Part shown: in pieces, positions 53,567 through 64,000 of the stretch
Numbering within the stretch: the stretch's first letter is position 1
Layout of the letters: every line of letters begins with the position of its first letter
DNA from: Cladosporium sp. IMV 00045
Lineage: Eukaryota; Ascomycota; Dothideomycetes; Cladosporiales; Cladosporiaceae
Reading direction: 5' to 3'
Assembly (NCBI GenBank): GCA_001931905.2
Contig: MSJI02000905.1
Location: 122,533-186,532, forward strand
DNA: 64,000 nt
Position numbers and translations under genes: made by a program
The notes under the pieces: model-generated
The model's input: only the letters and a program-made list of their open reading frames with translations
Database searches by the model: none
What the model was told of the DNA's origin: nothing

Positions 53567-54619
53567 ATGTCTTCCGATGAATTCAAGCATCACCTCACCC
53601 TCCACCCTGGTGATAACAAGCAACCCACTCGTGAGGGTACAATCGACCACACCCACCCCGAAAGCCTTCCTCTCGCCAAAGAAACCAAAGTCAAGCCTGC
53701 CGGTGCTCATAATGGAGAGAACGCTTCCCTCTACTTCGTCGGCACAGCCACTACCATCCTCGAATGGGAAGGCATCAGAATAATGACAGATCCCAACTTC
53801 CTGCATGCTGGCGACCACGTACACCTGGGCCCTGGCGTGACCGGAACGAGACAGTCGAACCCAGCGGTAGACCTTGAGCAGTTGCCTAGGATTGATGCTG
53901 TGTTGTTGTCGCACTATCATGCCGACCACTTCGATGAGAAAGTCGAAAGCTCGCTACGCAGAGATCTTCCAATCGTCACCACGCCTCATGCCAAACACCA
54001 CCTGCATGAGAACAAGCCTGAAGATGAAAAGTTCACAGACGTTTATGATCTTGACTTTTTCGAATCTTGTCTTGTGTCAATCCCTGAATCCGGCAGTGAC
54101 GCCAGCAAAACCCCCGCGATCAAGGTTACCGGCATGCCAGGCAAGCATGTCCCAGACGGCGCCCTTTCTGTTGCCAATGATCTCCTTGCTGCGGTCCCAC
54201 CAACGAACGGCTGGATGGTCGAGCTTGGCTACAAGCCATCCCCATCAAGCCCAGATTCTGAGTTCACCAATGGCTATCGCATCTACATCTCCGGCGACAC
54301 CCTCATGGTTGACGATCTGAAGGAAATTCCCAAAAGATACGAGGGCCAAAAGATCGATCTCATGCTTGTCCACTTGGGTGGCACCACGATCCCAAGTCCT
54401 AAGATGCCGCTTTTGATGGTGACTATGGATGCCACGCAAGGTATACAATTGATGCAGCTAATCAAGCCGGAGGTGACGATTCCTATCCATTATGATGATT
54501 ATGACGTCTTTCTCAGTCCGCTGGAAGATTTCAAGAAAGCCGTGGAGAGCGCTGGTTGGGGAGAGAAGGTCGTCTATCTGGACAGAGGAGATCAGTATCG
54601 CTTCACGGTGGCGAAATAA
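53567..54619 (+). CDS. Metallo-beta-lactamase-fold hydrolase (UlaG/NAPE-PLD-like)
   Basis: Single exon, 350 residues from ATG 53567 (the upstream frame lacks an ATG). The metal site HxHxDH is present as SHYHADH (His116, His118, Asp120, His121). Further ligands are likely His in GKHVPDG and Asp in ISGDTLM, and the last His in IPIHYDDYDVF. ASLYFVGTATTILEWEGIRIMTDPNF is the usual first strand pair (LYFVGTATTILE; given in part). The arrangement resembles UlaG-like and NAPE-PLD-like enzymes acting on phosphoester or lactone bonds. Substrate unknown. No signal peptide; cytosolic. The N-terminal 40 residues are hydrophilic. Confidence 0.9.
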   Translation: MSSDEFKHHLTLHPGDNKQPTREGTIDHTHPESLPLAKETKVKPAGAHNGENASLYFVGTATTILEWEGIRIMTDPNFLHAGDHVHLGPGVTGTRQSNPAVDLEQLPRIDAVLLSHYHADHFDEKVESSLRRDLPIVTTPHAKHHLHENKPEDEKFTDVYDLDFFESCLVSIPESGSDASKTPAIKVTGMPGKHVPDGALSVANDLLAAVPPTNGWMVELGYKPSPSSPDSEFTNGYRIYISGDTLMVDDLKEIPKRYEGQKIDLMLVHLGGTTIPSPKMPLLMVTMDATQGIQLMQLIKPEVTIPIHYDDYDVFLSPLEDFKKAVESAGWGEKVVYLDRGDQYRFTVAK

Positions 54620-54948
54620 TTGCCTCCCGTAGTTAGGTGGAAAAATCAGAAGTTGTGCTGTGGAATAGTCATAACAATGTATTAGCATCCAGATCGCAAG
54701 AATTAGCCAGGGCGAGTAATCCGCGATATGCAAGCATCCAATCCCTCAGCTCACACCTCCGATCGCTTCTTTCGATCCATTCGATCCAGACAGATTCGGT
54801 TACTCAACGAGACACATTGAAAGCACACGTAATGAATTATCTTTTGCTGAAGTTTGGACGTTTTTCGTTTGTTGATGCTACGTCTCCGCGCGACTCATTT
54901 ATTTCATGCCTTAAAACGCCGTCCACCTCAAAGTCCTTCGCGAGACAT
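54620..54948. other. Convergent intergenic region
   Basis: About 330 bp with the 3' UTRs of the MBL hydrolase and RPL38. Nothing else seen. Confidence 0.6.
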
Positions 54949-55467
54949 TTAGTCAGACTTAGCGACACGCTTGCCCTTGGCGTTCTTCTTGGGGGTCTCG
55001 ACAATGGTGAGTCCTGAGAATATCCGTCAGTAACGGTTCTTGCGATTCGAAGTTCCGAATGGTTTGACCGATCTCGTCGCATCATTATCTCCGGATTCAT
55101 GGATATAATCGTACCAGGGGGGAGAGACTGCTTCAGCTTCTCGGCCTTGTCGTTGTCCTTAAGGACAAGGGTGTAGAGTTCACGGGTGCAGCGGACCTTG
55201 AACTTGATCTGCTGGGGAGAGTTCTTCTTGATGCGCGCAGCTGTAGCAAAATCTCAGTCAGCCGACTGCAATTGATACCATTTCCCTTCCACTCCATTTC
55301 GCTCATGCCATTTCTCCACCTGTTCGCCCGCTCATATCCCCGCCAATTCCACACTCTTAAATCCAATCTCTCGTGGGCTTTCGATTTTCGGGGCGAAACG
55401 TACAGGAAGCGTCCTTGCGGCGGCAGATCTCAATAAAGTTCTTGATGTCGGAGACTTCGCGAGGCAT
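54949..55467 (-). CDS. RPL38: 60S ribosomal protein eL38
   Basis: Three exons, 55467-55404, 55240-55115 and 55013-54949 (introns of 163 and 101 bp, both phase 1) encode 84 residues. The start [21 protein letters not shown], read in pieces ([20 protein letters not shown]), and [35 protein letters not shown] and LTIVETPKK are eL38 throughout; length agrees with the usual 78-84. It is part of the large ribosomal subunit. Introns longer than the local norm are typical of ribosomal protein genes. The ORF is too short and split to appear as one frame. It is divergent from the Mtr2-like gene, sharing 224 bp. Confidence 0.96.
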
Positions 55468-55691
55468 TTTGGCGGTATTGACTGACTGATGTGTGGTCGA
55501 GTTGGGCAATCGAGAAGCTGCTGTGCTCTCACCACTGGCCTCTGCGATTTCGCGGTGCGCCGGCGGGCTTCTCCCGCTTAAAGTGGGGCCAATGAAATCT
55601 TGGCGACTGCGACTGGACTTCACTTCTTCGTTCAAGCCACCAACAACATTGCAAGGCACGGCGGGAGACAAAAGGATCACATCTGCTCACA
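55468..55691. promoter_or_regulatory. Compact bidirectional promoter (RPL38 / Mtr2-like)
   Basis: Only 224 bp separate the two ATGs. It is unusually short for the window and must drive both a ribosomal protein gene and an NTF2-fold gene. Contains gcgccggcggg and aaagtggggccaatg (a CCAAT box, gccaatgaaat, at about 55588). Confidence 0.5.
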
Positions 55692-56204
55692 ATGGCGACT
55701 CTCACCGAGACGGACTATACGCGCGTGTCTACAGATGCTGCTGAGCACTTCACCGATGCATTCTACACGGCACTGAACGGCTCCCGCAACCAGCTCGCAT
55801 CTTTCTACGTGCCGGCCATCACTCAGCCCAGTGGCCGTGGTCTGCCGCACATCAGCTACAATGGCGATGTAATGCACGATCCGGTTGCGTTCGCGACCCG
55901 CTTCGAGAAAGAGATGCCCTGGACGCATTTCGAGCCGCAGTCGATAGACGTGCATGTCCTGAACCGCGCGCTGACGCCTGTCGAGGGCAAGAGCAAAAAA
56001 GAGCTGGAGCAGAACATGAGCTTGACGGTGCAGGTTTCGGGCTATGTTCGCTTGTATGAGAGGAAGGATGGGCCGATGAAGGGGTTCAGCGATAGCTTCG
56101 TGCTGGTGCCGAACAAGGAGGAAGTCGGTGCGAAGGGCACGGGAAAGTCAGGTCACGGGAGGCAGTGGGTGATTCAGACGCAGAACATGAGGTTTGTGAC
56201 ATAG
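55692..56204 (+). CDS. MTR2: NTF2-like protein, probable mRNA export factor Mtr2
   Basis: Single exon, 170 residues. The NTF2 fold is suggested by the N-terminal helix (AAEHFTDAFYTALNGSRNQLASFY), LPHISYNGDVMHDPVAFATRF, then strands VQVSGYVRLYE, GFSDSFVLVPN and WVIQTQNMRFV. Length and the loss of a conserved active cavity fit Mtr2, partner of Mex67 in nuclear mRNA export; Nxt1 is the animal equivalent. NTF2 itself would be about 125 residues, so this is the longer type. No introns. First ATG used; frame opens shortly before it. Confidence 0.7.
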   Translation: MATLTETDYTRVSTDAAEHFTDAFYTALNGSRNQLASFYVPAITQPSGRGLPHISYNGDVMHDPVAFATRFEKEMPWTHFEPQSIDVHVLNRALTPVEGKSKKELEQNMSLTVQVSGYVRLYERKDGPMKGFSDSFVLVPNKEEVGAKGTGKSGHGRQWVIQTQNMRFVT

Positions 56205-57729
56205 TCACAGTGTTCTTGGAATTTTGGGTTTTACAGGCGCGGCGTTGGTGGTCAAAATCGCATGGTCATAAAAGGCTATGGAGTGGGAATCTTGTAAGAG
56301 GACTTTCTCATTTCAATCAATCGTGGGAATGGCAAGATCAATAATCATCTTTCCAAACTCCACGAGCAATATCTTCCGGATCGCCATCCAAACGCCCTAG
56401 TGAAGAAGGTCGATACGATCACAAAGCTATGAACCTAATCGCCAGAGACCATGCTTGCATGTATCGAGGCTGTCTGACTCGTATGCCTGCTTCATTCCCG
56501 GACTCTCTCCCTAGCCCATCCCGTAACCCTCTCTAGCTAACATCACACCCGCGACCAACTTTCTATCGAAAAGCGTGAGCAACGAAGACCTCAATCACTT
56601 TGGACGGGTTGTGTGGTACGAAATCATTCTTAAATCGGACGAGGATTCTTTCGCCACGGAGGTAGATCCTTGGATGCCTACGCATCTCAAACCAATACAA
56701 GGACGCTATTCTCACACAGCTATCCGAACTTGTTAGCTCAGCGGCAACGGTCAGGTCCTCGCTAGCGGAAGCACATGATAACAGCATGTGTATAGTCACC
56801 TTTGCGAGACCGATCACGACCGGGACCAGTTCTCACATGTTTCAAAATTTAACACTTTACCCTCTTGATGATCGTAGATGGCACCGAGCTCCCCACATCC
56901 GACCGAGTGTTTTTCGACGCTGCTTCGCGTCGAGCAACGACAGCGCATCGCTGGTACCATCTTTCCGGGTGAAGCTGCGATCACCACGCATCTGCTTAAC
57001 GGGATTTCTCAATCTTGGGAGAACATGACAGACTTCACTTACCAATCATACGTCTAATCAGGCTTCTTCAGACGCTGCTTCATATTTGCAATGACTACTG
57101 CGAAAAAAACGCCAAGGCTGCTAAGGCTACGACTAGTACGCATCTGCGTATCGAGACGTTTTTGATCTTTGGAAAACATAACACATTTCGCTTTTCAGCT
57201 ATATCTAACTGACCTTCTTTCGACGCTGCTTGTATCTAGAATAACTACTACGCATAGCTGATTACAACGCCGAGGCTGCAATCAGCACACATCTGCTTTA
57301 TAAGATGTTTCTATCCTTGGAAACGATAACAGGCTTCACTTATCGGCTATGTCTAACGCCGCTTTATATCTAGAATGATTACTTTGTATGGTTGGTAACA
57401 ACGCCGAGGCTGCGATCGGCACGTATCTGCTTAACGATATGTTCTCCATCTTTGGAAACCATAATAGATTTCACTTGCATAAAGGTACTGCCCGACTCAT
57501 TCGTTGGACGTTGTTTGCTGACATGTGAATGAATGCAATCTCGGCTTTGACGCCCGGCTTTCACATGAGCCGCAATGAAGCCCATAAAGAGTTCGTACTT
57601 TTGCTGCAGCCCACCACCCCAATCCCTCACCAACACCCCTTAAACATTCGAGACCCTTTGCTGGTCCTCAATCCCGACCTCTGCAATACTGGTCACGTCT
57701 CCAACGGAATACACATCACCATCACAGCA
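56205..57729. other. Intergenic with degenerate minisatellite
   Basis: About 1.5 kb. The left half shows nothing; the right half (56989-57480) is a tandem repeat described separately and reaches almost to the next gene. The frame of that gene is open from 57529, but ATG 57730 is preferred. Confidence 0.6.
56989..57480. repeat. Degenerate tandem repeat, about 134-152-bp units, 3.4 copies
   Basis: Units start at 56989, 57141, 57290 and 57424 (partial) with (c/t)atctgc. Each includes tttggaaa-cataac, ttcactta, tatctaac, gacgctgctt, aatgactact and aacgccgaggctgc. Copies differ by many substitutions and short indels. A weaker fifth, partial copy may lie at about 56910-56988. Confidence 0.85.
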
Positions 57730-59625
57730 ATGAAAGTCTTCAAACCAAATACTGACTGCGAAGTCGAGCTCAGTGTCTTTGCTAACGGCCTGAAGTGCCC
57801 CGAGTTTGCCTTGCCCGACACCGAAGACGACCCAGCTGCCGCTGTCTGCTACATTCCAATTGAAGACGATGACACGATTACCATCCAAGGCACTTTTTCC
57901 GGCTCTGTGCTCTACGGGCGCATCGACGTGCTCGCCGATGACGCTTTCGTCGCAGACCGCCTCATCGAAGGGCCCAACAGCAAAGACGGCATTTTGACCG
58001 AGTTCGTCAAGAGAAGAGTTGACATCAAGACCTTCCTGCACGTACCAGACGTTGGAGACCACAAGCACAATAGGCGCCCGAAAGTTGTCGAAGGCAACTT
58101 GTTTATCAAACGACTCCCAGTAGCCTTGCAAGCCTCGGAGCTGGATGGAGGAGATGAGGCGACTGGCATTGGCGTCGGATCCTTGACAGTAATCATCTCG
58201 CTCAACCAATCAGTCTTCGAGACTTACGGCCCCCCGGAGAAGAAGCCTGCCTATGAGAGCACCTCACTCGGAACCTGGCGCGACCGCGTTGCTCAGGTAA
58301 AGAGCAGCGACATCAAACCGGAGCATGAACTCGACGTGGACGTCTTCCCAGAATCCAACCCAGTGAAAGACAAGCGTGCGACGCTTTTCTGGCGCGACTT
58401 GGGAGCTCAAAGACCAGGTGAAGGCCCGTGGGCGTACCTGATCTTTTACTACAGGACACAGGCTGCTATCGACGCCGCCGGGTGTGTGCCCTTGACCGAT
58501 ACTAAGATTTTACCGTGCGACAAGGGGACGTTCATGAGAGCAAGTGAGCAGATAGTGATGCCGCAGCAGGTATGCCTTCGCATCTTTTATTTCGAGACAA
58601 CGACGTACTGACATGACTAGGATAACGACTCTCCTCTGCCATCCCCAACGCCTGCAGCAGCAAAAGCAGCACCCATCGCTCCCAAGTCGCCACCTCCGCC
58701 TGCACCAAAGAAAGCTATGGGTCTGGGTCAACCTTTGCTGCTGCACAGTGGGAAGGGCCTGCTGCAACAGTCTTCAAGCTCCACGAACGAAAGCAATGAG
58801 ATGGCCATGAGGAACGCAGCAAGCGACAAGCCAAAGAAGCCCTTTGAAAGCACAGCAACCAAGGCGGGAGGCACGATGTCTCCAGTGCAGCAAGTGCGAA
58901 GTCAAAGGCCCAGTCCTGCTGCACAGGCTCCAATCAGTGCCCCTCCAAGATCGTCCTTTTCTTCTTCCCTCTTCTCGGGGTCACTAGGAGCTACCCAAGG
59001 CACATCCGCCAACTTTGCAAATACCGCTGCGGACAATAGCGTAGACGATCTCGCGACGCCTTCTATTCTCGCGGGCAGGCCGCCGCCACCACCTCCCAAA
59101 CCGAAGAGGACAACGAGTGCCCTGACGCAGCCGCCGGCTAAACCTCCACCAAGACTGGCTACACCAACGCCGCCGATGAAGCCATCTACTCAAACCCCTC
59201 CACCTAAGCGCCCCTTCTCACCACTTGACCAGCGCGCCTCAGCATCCGCGCCATCATCAGGCCCAGGATCCCCATCTTCAACCAAGCGTCCTCGTCTCGA
59301 GGAGCTAGCAGCCAAGAAGGCGGCTTTGGAAGCCGAGGTGCAAGCCAAACGCGAAAAGGCCGTCTCGGCACAGAAGAAGATCGCTGAAGCCAAGCGCCTG
59401 CGCGAAGAACAGCAGCGTCAATGGGAGAAGGAAGAGGAGCGCAGAAAGGCGGCGGTGGAAGAAGAACAGATTCGAATGGAGGAGGAGGCCATGGAGGCTG
59501 AGATGGAAGCCCTCCGGCAGCAAGCTGAGGCGGAGGATGAGATGGTGGCGAGGCTGGAGGAGGATGAGGAGAATGAGAGGAGGGAGTTTGAGAAGATGAT
59601 CAGGGCGAGGGAGGGTGGTCGTTGA
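57730..59625 (+). CDS. Uncharacterised protein with C-terminal coiled coil
   Basis: Exons 57730-58569 and 58621-59625 (51-bp phase-0 intron) give 614 residues. The N-terminal ~270 residues look like a beta-rich domain (VEVELSVFANGLKCPEF-like strands, TITIQGTFSGSVLYGRIDV, RPKVVEGNLFIKRLP, VGSLTVIISLNQSVFETYG), and AYLIFYYRT. It may be related to fungal DUF7918-type proteins, but I cannot confirm this. Residues 280-480 are Pro/Ser-rich and disordered (PPPPPKPKRTTSA). The last ~115 residues form a charged coiled coil, RKAAVEEEQIRMEEEAMEAE. Start ATG 57730 (MKVFKPNTDCEVE) is preferred to 57529 or 57565, which lie partly in the repeat-flanking DNA. Confidence 0.75.
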
Positions 59626-60016
59626 CGTATGACCTGGTTCCGGGGTACTTGTTCGACTGACCAAGATGGTTGGGATTTACGGGCTGGTGACGGTGAATCG
59701 TTGCCGCCCTCACTGTACCCGACCATGCTGTGTCCTGGATGAGATTGTAGTGCGAATATTGGGATACAGGAGTATTCAGACCGAGAGTTACGAGCCTTCA
59801 AAAAGAAGCAAACGAATCAAAACTGTGGCTTCTCTTCCAATTGCGCAGTCAAAAATGATCAGAAGTCCAAGGTTCGCCCAGCTGCTCAAAAGTACATGTA
59901 GTGAGGAAAGAAAGACTATGAGAGAAAGGCAAAGAAAAGTCTGTATGTTTCAATAGCGAATTGCCAAACCAAAGTTGAAACCTCCAAGTATTCATGTTCC
60001 AAGCGCTCGTGGCAGA
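59626..60016. other. Convergent intergenic region
   Basis: About 390 bp containing two 3' UTRs. Nothing recognised. Confidence 0.6.
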
Positions 60017-60398
60017 CTATGCCCTTGGAGCTCTCATATTGGCCTCCACTCTAGCAATAAGCTCCTCCCTAGTTTCCTTGCCGGTGCACTGAAGATTCCT
60101 CTGTTAGTCATGTCAGCCTTCGATCACACCTTCAAGTCATCAGGATGACAAGACGTACGTTGTTGAGCCAGAACCTGAGGTCCTCCTCGGACCATGTTTG
60201 AGGGTCACCCTTCGGGTCTTCACGCTGTGGGAACATGTCCTGGCCCCAAATTGACCAGGCGGCAGCTGCTGTGACTAGACCTGCGAAGCCGAAGAAGAGG
60301 TTCTGCAGATGAGTTGGTCAGCTGGTGTATTGTCTAGTATGATCGTTGCGGCTCTGTCGTACTCGTGAGTTCATTGCTCGATCGATGGGAGTGGGCAT
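60017..60398 (-). CDS. 83-residue single-pass membrane protein
   Basis: Three exons, 60398-60363, 60302-60159 and 60088-60017; introns of 60 and 70 bp, both phase 0. No single frame covers it, so it is easily missed. The protein starts MPTPIDRAMNSRNLFFG, has one hydrophobic helix (GFAGLVTAAAAWSIWG, residues 16-31), then a hydrophilic part WSEEDLRFWLNN-CTGKETREELIARVEAN-MRAPRA. WSEEDLRxWL followed by a TREEL helix resembles the short 'W-x-E-x2-L' helix-extension-helix motifs of fungal proteins, but no family is certain. The tight codon-scale splicing and clean stop support a real gene. Location in a mitochondrial or ER membrane is possible. Confidence 0.8.
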
Positions 60399-60767
60399 GG
60401 TGGCGGTGTCTTCAGTAGTTGATAGCCAGCGTTTGGAAAGACTCGTAATGAAGCAAGGAAACCACAATGGAGTGTTTTGAGGATTGCCCAGAGCTGCAAC
60501 CGCAACAAAACACTTGTCCACAAGTCACTATGTTATTAATGTTGTAGTGAATACATGTACATGTACTTGATCTGGCTGCCTGCATGGACACCGTCGTCAC
60601 CCCACATGGCGTCGGCTCGGCCAGCCGCCTAAGGCTGGTTGGTGGTCTGGGGTGCAGATCGCCGGACTCCCTGAAAGGGACATCTGGCTTGTGACGGCCA
60701 AGGCCAGTACTTGAAGGGAGGAGAGTAGCAATACTGCAAGCACCGCTACAACATTCTGGTGTTTGGT
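60399..60767. promoter_or_regulatory. Divergent intergenic region
   Basis: 369 bp between the start codons of the small membrane protein and the mannosidase, containing both promoters. No element identified. Confidence 0.5.
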
Positions 60768-63297
<2,530 letters not shown>

Positions 63298-64000
63298 ATG
63301 GGCGGGATTGTTAGGGTTTCTTTTTTCTTTTTTTATTTAGGTCGCATTGGGATTGGGATTGCATTTGTTAGGAAAAGTTGATTACAATGTATTCGGTTTC
63401 TGAACGATACTTTCTCATGTATCGGATACTGCGTGAAATTTGAAATGCGAACCTCAAAGCCTTGTTTGTCTCTGGGAGCTATAGACAGTAATGGCAGTGT
63501 TTGTGGTGAAGTACTGTACATGTATCTCTTTGACTTTGGTGGACATAGGTCTATGATCTCTCTATCTTGCCACTGCATGTATGCTAAATTCGATGTTAAT
63601 CAGCTGCTCCGGTTGGCAGGGACCCTGGTCTTGTGCAAGAGGTGTATGATCAGACGCCAAATCAGACTCGCGATATGCGATTCCAGTATTATTTGTGAAC
63701 ATGTCCATGAGATATCCATACTAGACATACCATCTCCCAACACATCCGAAGTCGACGCTCTAACAGGCAAAGCGGGTGCCAAGTCTGAGGAAGCCGCGCC
63801 AATCAGGAGCACTACAGTGGACAGAGCTGACCAGGCGAAGCCAGCCCGGGTCCATCCTTTTGCTGCTGCTTGTTGCCAACACGGTCGAGCGCCTCCGACG
63901 ACGACGACACCACCACCTCACTCACCCTCATTCCCCACCCCGTCATCCCCCCAACCAGCAGTCTCAAGCGCTGAGACTCGCTTCTTGCAACATGTTGGCA
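63298..64000. other. Right-edge intergenic DNA
   Basis: 3' UTR of the mannosidase, then about 500 bp without a supported gene. From 63880 the plus strand is C/A-rich and ends atgttggca (ATG at 63992), possibly the first codons of a gene continuing outside the window. Confidence 0.4.

Overview
The window is nuclear DNA of a filamentous ascomycete. Genes have short spliceosomal introns (41-163 bp, GT-AG with ctaac/ctgac branch points, one GC-AG), dispersed 5S rRNA, intron-bearing tRNAs and typical Pezizomycotina families. The gene content and moderately high GC suggest a Dothideomycete (Mycosphaerellales/Capnodiales-like). That placement is inference from protein style; no search was run.

Left part, about 1-24 kb, looks like accessory DNA. 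It holds a large C2H2 zinc-finger protein running off the left edge, a multi-TM protein, a secreted class 3 lipase, a DUF7025-type AAA ATPase head-to-head with a DUF7708-type protein, an intact 5S rRNA gene, the relic of a NACHT NTPase (NLR-like), a Fungal_trans_2-like protein without a zinc cluster, a dynamin/Mx-like GTPase and a 41-nt piece of a second 5S gene. Three of these genes carry one-base frame breaks and one also has an in-frame stop. Intergenic spaces are long.

Right part, about 24.5-63.3 kb, is mostly conserved housekeeping DNA with intact reading frames: DUF202 protein, M18 aspartyl aminopeptidase, Atg10, U2B''-like snRNP protein, ARPC1 of Arp2/3, PQ-loop vacuolar transporter, RING E3, mitochondrial MetRS, MBL-fold hydrolase, RPL38, an Mtr2-like NTF2 fold and a GH47 alpha-1,2-mannosidase. 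Fungus-specific proteins are interspersed: a SLATT-domain protein, an RS-rich protein, a secreted Ser/Thr-rich protein, a CxxC protein and an 83-residue membrane protein. tRNA-Lys(CTT) and tRNA-Leu(AAG), both with introns, lie here.

The genes form no operon-like pathway. Several neighbours are divergent and probably share promoters (AAA/DUF7708, U2B''/ARPC1, RPL38/Mtr2-like, MetRS/MBL hydrolase). The most interesting material is the decaying NLR/AAA/dynamin region between 8.9 and 24 kb, with 5S sequence at two points in it, and the SLATT gene at 33.6 kb. Exon coordinates come from reading splice sites and checking that phases agree; they are predictions.
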